DNA of 9,192 nucleotides from Ktedonobacterales bacterium (GTDB lineage: Bacteria > Chloroflexota > Ktedonobacteria > Ktedonobacterales > JADMIN01), in assembly GCA_025450405.1 (NCBI GenBank), contig JANWHL010000031.1, forward strand, positions 1 to 9,192. Reading direction: 5' to 3'. Of the stretch, positions 1-6,653 are shown piece after piece (position 1 is the stretch's first letter; every line of letters starts with the position of its first letter). Both the position numbers and the translations under genes were made by a program. The notes under the pieces were generated by a model, which saw only the letters and a program-made list of their open reading frames with translations, ran no database searches and was not told the origin of the DNA.

Positions 1-115
1 CCCCGACGGCGACCGACGCCATAGTGCCATCACCAAAGCGGCAGAGGGCCGTAGCGACACGCACCAGCGTATCACGAATACGTACGCGCCCGATGGGGGC
101 CAGAGTGGCGAGTCG

Positions 116-439
116 CTAGCCCGCGCGATGGATGGAGCGATGCAGCGCGATCGCCGACAGAGCCATGAAGAGCACATTGGCGGGCACGGCGCCACAGATG
201 GCGAAGCCGAAGGTATGAATAGTCGCCACGCCGGCAATGATGATCCACAACAGGCTCAGAATCAGCAAGATGGCGCCAAGCCGCGCGCGACCGGCGATGA
301 GCCAGCCGACGCCATAGATTCCCAGGAGACCGAGCAGCACCTCGGCCACCACCGGACCGGTTGAGGAGCGGTGGTGCGGCGGAACATTGTCGCCTGAGGT
401 TGGGGCATCGGTCCGTCGCCAATCACCCTGATTTTGCAT
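116..439 (-). CDS. Small predicted three-helix membrane protein of unknown function
   Basis: A 107-residue protein not assignable to a characterised family. Residues 1-28 are hydrophilic (Asp, Arg, His, Pro rich). Three hydrophobic stretches follow, near residues 30-49, 54-74 and 78-99, with a short basic tail. The first hairpin (GLLGIYGVGW, then a short RAR turn, then a long aliphatic helix) loosely resembles TM2-type small membrane proteins; this is only a resemblance. The ATG at 439-437 is supported by GGAGGGA (445-451) five bases upstream. It lies 66 bases after the phosphorylase stop codon on the same strand with no visible terminator between, so it is probably the last visible gene of the nucleoside operon. 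Two cysteines or charged residues that might suggest catalysis are not seen. The gene is likely real given its start signal and coherent hydrophobicity; the function is unknown. Confidence 0.68.
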   Translation of the reverse strand: MQNQGDWRRTDAPTSGDNVPPHHRSSTGPVVAEVLLGLLGIYGVGWLIAGRARLGAILLILSLLWIIIAGVATIHTFGFAICGAVPANVLFMALSAIALHRSIHRAG

Positions 440-444
440 AGTTG

Positions 445-451
445 TCCCTCC
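445..451 (-). promoter_or_regulatory. Ribosome binding site of the small membrane protein gene
   Basis: GGAGGGA on the minus strand sits five bases before the ATG at 439-437. It is the main evidence that this short gene is translated. Confidence 0.6.
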
Positions 452-505
452 GTGTCGTACTCGATGCGTCAGCCGCGAGGATCGCGCGCGTTGGTCGCAT
501 CCCCA

Positions 506-1864
506 TTACGGATGAGCCGCTTCCGCCGTTGCGTGTGCTGGCATGTCGCGCCGCGGACGACGCGCAACCATGCCCAGGATAAGGGGGGGCGCCGCAACCG
601 GCGCTTCGGACCAGTGGTAGCATCGCAGCAATGCGTCGCGCGCGGCCCGGACGTCGGTTTCCGTCCGCGCGTGGACTTCCACGATCGGCTGGTTCTTCGC
701 CACGCGGTCGCCAACCTTGGCCTTGAGCACCAGGCCGACGGCGTGATCGATGGCGTCGCCTTTGCGCAGGCGGCCGGCGCCCAATTGGACGGCGACCATG
801 CCGACGCCCTCGGCGTCGATCGCGGCGACGTAACCGCCGCGCTCCGCGCGCACCTCGCGGCGAATGGGGGCACGCGGCAACCTCGATGGGTCCTCGATCT
901 GCCGGGCGTCACCGCCCTGGGCGGCGACCACCTCGGCAAGTTTGGCGAGCGCGGCACCGCTCGTCAGCGCGCGGCGCGCGCGCGCCGCGGCCTGAGGGTG
1001 CGTGCGCGCCATGCCAGCCATCACGAGCAGGGTGACGACCTCGTGCTCGCAGAGCGCCGCAATGTCGGCGGGACCTTCACCGCGGAGCACAGCCAGCGCC
1101 TCCGCGAGCTCCAGCGCATTGCCCACCGCGTACCCGAGCGGTTGATCCATCGACGACAGGACGGCTTGGGTGCGCACGCCCGCGTCCTCGCCAATGGCCA
1201 CCATCACCCGCGCCAGCCGCCGCCCCGCGCCCAGCGTCTTCATGAAGGCGCCGGAGCCCACCTTGACATCGAGCAAGAGGTGAGACGGACCCACCGCGAG
1301 CTTCTTGCTCATGATGCTGGCGGCGATGAGCGGTACGCTGTCGACGGTAGCCGTCACATCGCGGACCGCATACAGCTTGCCGTCCGCCGGGGCGAGGTCG
1401 GCCGACTGCGCGGCGAGTGCTAAGGCGTGCTGGCGCAAGATGGCCAGAAACTCCGCGGGGTCGAGCCCCATACGCAGACCGGATATGGATTCGAGCTTAT
1501 CGACCGTGCCGCCGGTGTGCCCGAGTCCGCGCCCGGTCATCTTGGCCACCGGGAGCCCGCACGCCGCCAGGAGCGGTGCCGCCGCGAGCGTGACCTTGTC
1601 GCCCACCCCGCCGGTGCTGTGCTTGTCGGCCACGGGCGAGACCGCGTCGCGTACGCGCAACTCGGATCCCGACCGAGCCATCGCCAGCGTGAGGTCGACG
1701 GTCTCGCGAGCGTCCATGTCGCGCCAGAGCACGGCCATGCAGAAGGCCGCCATTTGATAATCGGCCACATCGCCATCAGTGTATGAGCGGATGAGCCAGG
1801 CGATCTGATCGGTGGTGAGCACCTGGCCCAAACGCTTCGCCCGGATGATCTCGACCGCGTTCAC
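506..1864 (-). CDS. pdp: Pyrimidine-nucleoside phosphorylase / thymidine phosphorylase
   Basis: Catalyses phosphorolysis of uridine, thymidine or deoxyuridine to the free base and (deoxy)ribose-1-phosphate in the cytoplasm. The 452-residue protein has the family phosphate-binding KHSTGGVGDK at 81-90 and the family signature (TGRG...GGTVDKLE) at 110-125. His82, Arg168, Ser183 and Lys187 correspond to E. coli thymidine phosphorylase His85, Arg171, Ser186 and Lys190 with a constant offset of three. The C-terminal alpha/beta lid domain runs from about 345 to the end (GGYVAAIDAEGVG onward). An ATG at 1915 gives a longer frame, but the GTG at 1864-1862 has GGAGGT (1870-1875) five bases upstream, and the family N-terminus (NAVEIIRAKRLG) begins there. 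It lies 134 bases after the CYTH gene in the nucleoside importer operon, consistent with salvage of imported pyrimidine nucleosides. Sequence alone does not separate the deoA (thymidine-specific) from the pdp (broad) type. The last 20 residues are basic and low in conservation. Confidence 0.95.
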   Translation of the reverse strand: MNAVEIIRAKRLGQVLTTDQIAWLIRSYTDGDVADYQMAAFCMAVLWRDMDARETVDLTLAMARSGSELRVRDAVSPVADKHSTGGVGDKVTLAAAPLLAACGLPVAKMTGRGLGHTGGTVDKLESISGLRMGLDPAEFLAILRQHALALAAQSADLAPADGKLYAVRDVTATVDSVPLIAASIMSKKLAVGPSHLLLDVKVGSGAFMKTLGAGRRLARVMVAIGEDAGVRTQAVLSSMDQPLGYAVGNALELAEALAVLRGEGPADIAALCEHEVVTLLVMAGMARTHPQAAARARRALTSGAALAKLAEVVAAQGGDARQIEDPSRLPRAPIRREVRAERGGYVAAIDAEGVGMVAVQLGAGRLRKGDAIDHAVGLVLKAKVGDRVAKNQPIVEVHARTETDVRAARDALLRCYHWSEAPVAAPPLILGMVARRPRRDMPAHATAEAAHP

Positions 1865-1869
1865 GCCGC

Positions 1870-1875
1870 ACCTCC
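1870..1875 (-). promoter_or_regulatory. Ribosome binding site deciding the phosphorylase start
   Basis: GGAGGT on the minus strand lies five bases before GTG 1864-1862. It favours this GTG over the upstream ATG at 1915, which would add 17 residues unlike the family. Confidence 0.75.
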
Positions 1876-1998
1876 AAGGGCGCGCTCCCAGGCGCGCGCT
1901 CCAGATTCGCTCCATCGCGTATTGAAGAGATCCGCGAGCCGGCGCTGCGGTCTACGTGGTGGGCCAATGGATGGCTCGGGCCGCCAAAACCAGAGGCT

Positions 1999-2592
1999 CT
2001 AGGCACAGCTAGCGACCGTGGGCGCGCCGTCAGGGTGCTGGTCGACCAGCAGATCGGCGTAGGAGCCCGGGACGGCCTCCGCGAGCGTGAAACCAAGCAT
2101 GGCGGCCACTTCCGCCAACTCGCGCGCGGCCTCTTCGTCGTCCGCCGCGCCGGCGACATCGTTACGTTGGCCCTCTGCGGGGCCGACCAGCGTTTCCATC
2201 TCCACGTATGTGCCCAGGTCGCGCACGGCGTCCAGGTGGATCCGTGTGTGGCGGAGCCAGAGTACCTCGCGACGCTTGGCCACGCGCACGCGCACGCCCA
2301 GCGTCGCGCCAAGCGCCGCCTGGAGCGCCGCCGGGTCGGGGATCGGAACAATCGTGAAATTGGACGCGCGCGCGCCGGCGATGTCGGGGCGGGCGTAGCC
2401 AATCAAGACGGACTCGAGCGATCGGCCGTCCTGGACAATCTCACGGAGCTTGAGCCGTCCCGTGAGGCAGTGAAAGTACGTATCGGTCTGCTCCAGTACG
2501 CCATCAGAACGCGCCCCGGCCGCCAGGGCATGGGAGCGTGCCTCCGCGAGCGGCGCCTCCGGACAGCGGAACTTGGCCTCGACGTTACGCAT
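1999..2592 (-). CDS. CYTH-domain protein, class IV adenylate cyclase (CyaB) / triphosphatase-like
   Basis: A 197-residue CYTH (triphosphate tunnel metalloenzyme) protein. Family members bind a triphosphate and divalent metal in a beta-barrel tunnel and act as adenylate cyclases, thiamine triphosphatases or inorganic triphosphatases. Visible motifs in order: N-terminal NVEAKFR (3-9; the usual ExExK with Asn in place of the first Glu), LKLRE (47-51), YARPD (66-70), AKRREV (105-110), RIHLDAV (117-123), GTYVEME (127-133) and the C-terminal SYADLL (167-172). This pattern is typical of bacterial CyaB-like members. The ATG at 2592 is four bases after the ABC ATPase stop (2599-2597), with no good ribosome site, so it is probably translated by coupling to the transporter gene. 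That position ties its expression to nucleoside uptake. The substrate cannot be told from sequence; adenylate cyclase annotation in this family is often by name only. Confidence 0.88.
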   Translation of the reverse strand: MRNVEAKFRCPEAPLAEARSHALAAGARSDGVLEQTDTYFHCLTGRLKLREIVQDGRSLESVLIGYARPDIAGARASNFTIVPIPDPAALQAALGATLGVRVRVAKRREVLWLRHTRIHLDAVRDLGTYVEMETLVGPAEGQRNDVAGAADDEEAARELAEVAAMLGFTLAEAVPGSYADLLVDQHPDGAPTVASCA

Positions 2593-2596
2593 GCCG

Positions 2597-4186
2597 TTAG
2601 CCCGCGACCTTGCTTGCCGCGGCGTCGGCGCGACCGCCGCCGGTCATGAGGAGGCCGAGGCGCTCTTCGGGCGTTTCCGCCGCTTCAAAGCTCACGATGC
2701 GCCCCTCGTACATCACGGCGATGCGATCCGAGAGCGAGCGAATCTCGTCCAGCTCCGCTGACACCAGCAAGACAGCCACACCATGGTCGCGTTGGGCCAC
2801 GATGCGGCGGTGGATGAATTCGATGGCGCCGATGTCCACGCCACGCGTTGGTTGCGAAGCGAGCAGCACGAGCGGTTCGCTCGCCATCTCGCGCGCGACG
2901 ATGATCTTTTGTTGGTTGCCGCCTGATAACGCCCGCGCACGCGTTTCTGGGGTTGGCGTGCGGATGTCGAATTCGGCGATGAGGCGCTTCGCCCAGGCTA
3001 AAATCGCGTTCAGCATCAGCACAAAGCCGTTCCAGGCGAACCGCGCGGAGCGCTGGCGCCCCAGGACGAGGTTGTCGGCGACGGAGTAGTTGAGTACCAG
3101 GCCCGCCCCGCGCCGATCCTCGGGGATGTGGGAGATGCCGCGGCTCCGGATGGCGCGCGCGCTGAGGTTGGTAATCTCCTTGCCGCCCAGCAGCACGCGT
3201 CCACTGCTGGCCTTGCGAGTGCCCGCCAGCACCTCGATGAGCTCACTCTGGCCGTTACCCTCGACACCCGCGATGCCCAGAATCTCGCCCTGCCGCACCT
3301 CGAATGAGACGCCGCGCAACGCCGGGACGTTGCTATCAGAGGCGGCGGTGAGCCCCTCGACCGCCAGGGCCACCGGGCCAGGGTTGGCCGGCGCCTTATC
3401 CACGCGCAACAGCACATCGCGGCCAACCATGAGGCGGGCGATCTCCTGCTCGGTAGTGGTGGCGGTGATGAGATGCCCGACCACCTTGCCGCGGCGCATG
3501 ACGGTAATGCGGTCGGAGATGTCGAGCACTTCTTTGAGCTTGTGGCTGATGAAGATGATCGTCTTGCCGCCAGCCCTAAGCCCGCGCAACACATGGAACA
3601 GCTCGGTGGTTTCCTGCGGAGTCAGTACGCCAGTTGGCTCGTCCATAATCAGGATTTCGGCGCCACGGTAGAGCACCTTGACGATCTCCGCGCGCTGCTG
3701 GAGGCCGACGGGCAGGTCACCCATTTTGTCGTCGGGATTGAGTGTCAGGCCGTAGCGCCGCGAGAGCTCGCCGATCTCCTGACGTACACGGGCGGCATCA
3801 TAGATATCGCCCGCCGTGGTCGGCTCGCGGCCGAGCACAATGTTCTCGCCGACGGTCAAGACGGGGATCAGCATGAAGTGCTGGTGGACCATGCCGATGC
3901 CCAGCGCGATGGCGTCGCGTGGACCCTGGATGTGGGCGAGCTTGCCGTTGACGAAGATGTCGCCGGCATCGCGGCGGATCAGGCCGTACAGGATATTCAT
4001 CAAGGTGGTCTTGCCCGCGCCGTTTTCGCCAACGAGGGCATGAATCTCTCCCCGACGCACCTCGAAATTGACGTGGTCGTTGGCCACGACTCCTGGCCAG
4101 GCTTTGACGATCGACCGCATATCCACGGCGAGCGAAGCCGTGTCAGCGGAGGCTGGCGAGGCGGGAGATGGTGTTGGTGTGGTCAC
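2597..4186 (-). CDS. Nucleoside ABC importer ATPase, two ABC domains in one chain (NupO/YufO-like)
   Basis: Cytoplasmic ATPase powering BMP-dependent nucleoside import; 529 residues, the usual length for fused double-domain members. Domain 1 has Walker A GENGAGKTT (53-61), Q-loop Gln102, signature LPVGLQQRAE (158-167), Walker B ILIMDEPT (178-185) and H-loop His215. Domain 2 has a degenerate Walker A (GVEGNGQSE, 307-315, Gln replacing Lys), a good LSGGNQQK signature (420-427), ASQPTRG (443-449) where the catalytic Asp-Glu would be, and Ala in place of the H-loop His. This asymmetry, with one active and one degenerate site, is normal for the ribose/nucleoside-type fused ATPases and is not decay. 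The GTG start at 4186-4184 is chosen because GGAGGAG (4191-4197) lies four bases upstream. It begins 19 bases after the permease stop and ends four bases before the CYTH gene, so it is firmly within the operon. Confidence 0.95.
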   Translation of the reverse strand: MTTPTPSPASPASADTASLAVDMRSIVKAWPGVVANDHVNFEVRRGEIHALVGENGAGKTTLMNILYGLIRRDAGDIFVNGKLAHIQGPRDAIALGIGMVHQHFMLIPVLTVGENIVLGREPTTAGDIYDAARVRQEIGELSRRYGLTLNPDDKMGDLPVGLQQRAEIVKVLYRGAEILIMDEPTGVLTPQETTELFHVLRGLRAGGKTIIFISHKLKEVLDISDRITVMRRGKVVGHLITATTTEQEIARLMVGRDVLLRVDKAPANPGPVALAVEGLTAASDSNVPALRGVSFEVRQGEILGIAGVEGNGQSELIEVLAGTRKASSGRVLLGGKEITNLSARAIRSRGISHIPEDRRGAGLVLNYSVADNLVLGRQRSARFAWNGFVLMLNAILAWAKRLIAEFDIRTPTPETRARALSGGNQQKIIVAREMASEPLVLLASQPTRGVDIGAIEFIHRRIVAQRDHGVAVLLVSAELDEIRSLSDRIAVMYEGRIVSFEAAETPEERLGLLMTGGGRADAAASKVAG

Positions 4187-4205
4187 GGCGCTCCTCCGTC
4201 CGCGT

Positions 4206-5156
4206 CTATTCGTTGCCAGGCTCGTACGGGATGCCGTCGGCGGCCGGCGGGATACTCCGGCCCACCAGGCCAGCGAGGACGACGAGTGTGAGGATGTAGG
4301 GAAGCATGCTCAGGAAGTACGGTGAGATCGGAATGATGGAGGTGTTATCGTAGATCGCCTGGCCAAGCCCAAATATCAGGCACGCGGCGAAGGCGCCCAG
4401 GGGGGTCCACTTGCCAAAGATCATCGCCGCCAAGGCGATATAGCCACGTCCATCGGTCATATTGGGGACGAACGTGTTCGAGAGGCCGATCGAGAGGAAA
4501 GCGCCGGCGAGGCCGGAGAGCAGTCCGCTCGCGATCACGGCGCCATAGCGGAGCGTGTAGACGTTGATGCCAGCGGTGTCCGCGGCGGACGGGTGCTCGC
4601 CAACCGCGCGCAGCCGCAAACCCAGGCGGGTGCGGAAGAGGATGATGTTGATGGCGACGAGGAGGATAATGGCTATGTAGACGACCAGATTCTGCTCGAA
4701 GAAGATCGGGCCGATGAACGGGATGGCATCGAGGACGGGAACTTTGATATTAGGAATCAGGAATTGTGGGGCGACCGAGCCGATCTCCTGGACCCCGTAA
4801 AACTGGTTGAGCAAAAAGACCGTAAGGCCGGCGGCGACAATATTGATCGCGACCCCGCTCACGATCTGGTCCGCGTGGTAGCGGATCGACACGACCGCGT
4901 GAATGAGCGCCATGAACCCGCCGGCAATGATGGCCACCAGAACGGCGAGCCAGACGTTGTGCCAGGCGAGGTCGGCCACCACCGCGAAGAAGGCTCCCGT
5001 CAACATCATGCCCTCCATGGCGATGTTGACGACGCCACTGCGCTCGGAGATCACCCCCCCGAGCGCGGGCAGAAGCAGCAGGGTACCATACGTGAGGGTG
5101 GAGTGATAGACGTCGGGCGACTTGAAGAGCCCCAGGATGATGAGCAGAGCATTCAT
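4206..5156 (-). CDS. Nucleoside ABC importer permease subunit (NupQ/YufQ-like)
   Basis: One of two inner-membrane subunits forming the channel of the nucleoside importer. The 316-residue protein is strongly hydrophobic with about eight to nine helices. It carries the family motif GVVNIAMEGMML (41-52), which follows ERS; the HADQIVSGVAINI segment (94-106); and a cytoplasmic coupling loop with RTRLGLRLRAVGEHPSAAD (175-193) that should dock on the ATPase. The C-terminus (GRGYIALAAMIFGKWTPLGA, 237-256) is typical of the BMP-associated branched-chain-type permease family. The ATG at 5156 has GGAGGA (5165-5170) eight bases upstream. It lies 59 bases after the longer permease gene and 19 bases before the ATPase gene. 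Assignment to the nucleoside rather than the amino acid branch rests on the neighbouring BMP and phosphorylase genes. Confidence 0.93.
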   Translation of the reverse strand: MNALLIILGLFKSPDVYHSTLTYGTLLLLPALGGVISERSGVVNIAMEGMMLTGAFFAVVADLAWHNVWLAVLVAIIAGGFMALIHAVVSIRYHADQIVSGVAINIVAAGLTVFLLNQFYGVQEIGSVAPQFLIPNIKVPVLDAIPFIGPIFFEQNLVVYIAIILLVAINIILFRTRLGLRLRAVGEHPSAADTAGINVYTLRYGAVIASGLLSGLAGAFLSIGLSNTFVPNMTDGRGYIALAAMIFGKWTPLGAFAACLIFGLGQAIYDNTSIIPISPYFLSMLPYILTLVVLAGLVGRSIPPAADGIPYEPGNE

Positions 5157-5215
5157 GGCGGTGATCCTCCGTCACGCGGCTCACGTCGGTTCAGGGAGTC
5201 GGCACGGGCGGGGGC

Positions 5216-6448
5216 CTAGCCGGGCTCGTCGGCCGCACCAACGACCACGTCTTGCGCCTCCAGCTCGGCCGGCTGCGTGGGCGAGCGGCCAAACGCCGGA
5301 AGTCGGAATTTGAACGTCCGCAGGAAGTTGGCGGCCAGAGAGAAAAGGACCAGCGCTTCGAGGACGAAAACGAGATTGTGAGAGATCTGCGCGTCCGCCT
5401 CCATGACTTGGCCGCCCGCATGCAGGGCGCCGAAGAGGATCGCGGCCAGGACCACGCCGATCGCGGTGTTCTGCCCGAGGAGCGAGACCGCGATGGCGTC
5501 GAATCCCGTGGTGTCCTGAAAGTATGTGTCGACTAGGCTGTGACTCAGCCCCGAGAGCACGACGGCGCCGGCCAGCCCGGCGAACGCGCCGGAGATCAAC
5601 ATGGTGACCACGATGGTGCGCCGGACACTGATGCCGGCGTAGCGGGCGGCGCGCTGGCTCTGGCCGACGGCGGTGATCTCATATCCAAGGGCGGTGCGCC
5701 GCATGATGAAAAAGTAGATGGCCGCGCCGAAAAGCGACACGAAGATACCGGTATACGCCGTGAAGACGCTCTGAGGGAGACCAAACAGGAGGTTGTTGTT
5801 CAACGGCACCAGGCGGGGCAGCTGGGCCCCGGCCGCGACTGGCGGCGAGGCATTGAAGGCTCCAGGGGCCTGCAGAGGTCCGCCGATGATCAAGTAGCGC
5901 GAGGCCCAGAGCGCCACGTAGTTGAGCATGATGGTGGTGACCACCTCATGGGCGCCCGTGACAGCTTTTAGCACACCAGCGAGGCCGCCGTAGGCCGCGC
6001 CGGCAAGCGTGCCCGCGATCAGGACGCTTGGGAGCAGGATCAAGGCGGGCCAGGTGCCCAGCTTGATACCCACCACCGCCGCCGCGATGGCACCCATGAC
6101 CAGTTGGCCCTCCGCGCCGATGTTGAAGAGACCGGCACGGAACGCGACCGCGACGGCCAGCCCCGTGAGGATGAGTGGCGTGGTGAAAACCAGCGTGTTC
6201 GATAGCTGCAGGGCGGTGTTCTCGCCGTTCTGGCAGAAGATGCCGAAGCCGCCGCAGGCCAGACTTTCGTAGGCGAGCAGCGCGTTGCCGCGCGTCGCGA
6301 CGACGACAATGGCCCCAACTACGAACGCGAAGAGCACCGACCCCAAAGGGGTGCCCATCGGGCGGAGGTATGCGATCACACGGGAGAGCGGGGTTGGGGT
6401 GTCAGCGGACGCGGTGCGCTCGGTGGTGGGTGCGGACGGCGTGGCCAT
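5216..6448 (-). CDS. Nucleoside ABC importer permease subunit (NupP/YufP-like)
   Basis: The larger membrane subunit of the nucleoside importer; 410 residues. A hydrophilic N-terminus (1-30, Thr/Pro/Ala rich) precedes the first helix near 33-51. The family motif FNIGAEGQLVMGA (108-120) and GAHEVVTTIMLNYVA (155-169) are clear, as is GFDAIAVSLLG (315-325). The loop RTALGYEITAVGQSQRAARYAGI (251-273, split here around its coupling helix) should contact the ATPase. Cys65 and Cys72 lie in the first external loop and could pair. The start is ATG 6448-6446: the ribosome site AAGGAGGT (6453-6460) suits it, whereas the in-frame GTG at 6454 overlaps that site and cannot use it. The C-terminal 30 residues are acidic and likely cytoplasmic. 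It follows the binding-protein gene after a 205-base gap rich in hairpins. Confidence 0.94.
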   Translation of the reverse strand: MATPSAPTTERTASADTPTPLSRVIAYLRPMGTPLGSVLFAFVVGAIVVVATRGNALLAYESLACGGFGIFCQNGENTALQLSNTLVFTTPLILTGLAVAVAFRAGLFNIGAEGQLVMGAIAAAVVGIKLGTWPALILLPSVLIAGTLAGAAYGGLAGVLKAVTGAHEVVTTIMLNYVALWASRYLIIGGPLQAPGAFNASPPVAAGAQLPRLVPLNNNLLFGLPQSVFTAYTGIFVSLFGAAIYFFIMRRTALGYEITAVGQSQRAARYAGISVRRTIVVTMLISGAFAGLAGAVVLSGLSHSLVDTYFQDTTGFDAIAVSLLGQNTAIGVVLAAILFGALHAGGQVMEADAQISHNLVFVLEALVLFSLAANFLRTFKFRLPAFGRSPTQPAELEAQDVVVGAADEPG

Positions 6449-6452
6449 TGGC

Positions 6453-6460
6453 ACCTCCTT
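6453..6460 (-). promoter_or_regulatory. Ribosome binding site deciding the permease start
   Basis: AAGGAGGT on the minus strand, four bases before ATG 6448. Its overlap with GTG 6454 rules that codon out as the start. Confidence 0.75.
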
Positions 6461-6502
6461 CGGTGCGGGTACCTAGAGGGCTCTTCGCTGGGGTATGCCG
6501 CC

Positions 6503-6508
6503 ATTGTA
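6503..6508 (-). promoter_or_regulatory. Possible -10 element inside the operon, upstream of the permease gene
   Basis: TACAAT on the minus strand, about 55 bases before the permease ATG. At a 17-base spacing the -35 position reads TGCTGG, a poor match, so this is a weak candidate for a secondary promoter serving the permease, ATPase and downstream genes without the binding protein. Confidence 0.25.
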
Positions 6509-6510
6509 GC

Positions 6511-6526
6511 GCACCCATCAGGGTGC
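6511..6526. repeat. Short perfect hairpin, 6-bp stem and 4-base loop
   Basis: GCACCC (6511-6516), loop ATCA, GGGTGC (6521-6526). It is one of three hairpins between the binding-protein and permease genes. It has no T run after it on the operon strand, so it is not a classical terminator. Confidence 0.5.
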
Positions 6527-6528
6527 CA

Positions 6529-6544
6529 GCACGATCGAGCGTGC
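6529..6544. repeat. Short hairpin, 5-bp stem and 6-base loop
   Basis: GCACG (6529-6533) and CGTGC (6540-6544) flank a six-base loop. It sits two bases from the 6511-6526 hairpin. Short enough to be chance in GC-rich DNA; noted because three hairpins cluster here. Confidence 0.35.
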
Positions 6545-6587
6545 CGCGGATTGGCGTCGTGGCAAGCAAAGATTCGGGATGAAGACG

Positions 6588-6619
6588 CGAGGGCGGGCAC
6601 CCGCCGGCGCCCGCCCTCG
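6588..6619 (-). terminator. Strong hairpin after the binding-protein gene; attenuator or mRNA-stability element
   Basis: A perfect 11-bp GC-rich stem: CGAGGGCGGGC (6588-6598) pairs with GCCCGCCCTCG (6609-6619) around a 10-base loop. It lies 35 bases downstream of the binding-protein stop codon. On the operon strand it is followed by GCGTCTTC, not by a run of T, so full intrinsic termination is doubtful. In many importer operons a hairpin at this position protects the binding-protein message and lowers readthrough to the permeases, giving excess binding protein; that role is an inference here. Confidence 0.6.
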
Positions 6620-6653
6620 TGACCGACATCACCTCAGGGTGACGGCGGCCGAG

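Noticed and set aside
1..115. A further leftward gene beginning in the left edge
   Set aside because: Two minus-strand frames stay open here and ATG codons occur at 30 and 22, but none has a convincing ribosome site and too few codons are visible to judge.
434..1423. A 329-codon open frame on the plus strand
   Set aside because: It is antisense to the phosphorylase gene, which carries unambiguous family motifs. The product is Arg/His/Ala rich with no recognisable domain, as expected of a shadow frame in GC-rich DNA.
1865..1998. A terminator or promoter between the CYTH and phosphorylase genes
   Set aside because: Only a 4-bp GCCA/TGGC stem and direct GCGCGCT-like repeats are present, with no T run and no credible -10/-35 pair. 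The gap looks like an ordinary intra-operon spacer.
2721..3285. Loss of catalytic residues in the second ABC domain, suggesting decay
   Set aside because: Gln for the Walker A Lys, Ser-Gln at Walker B and no H-loop His are normal for the degenerate second domain in this ribose/nucleoside ATPase family. The frame is intact.
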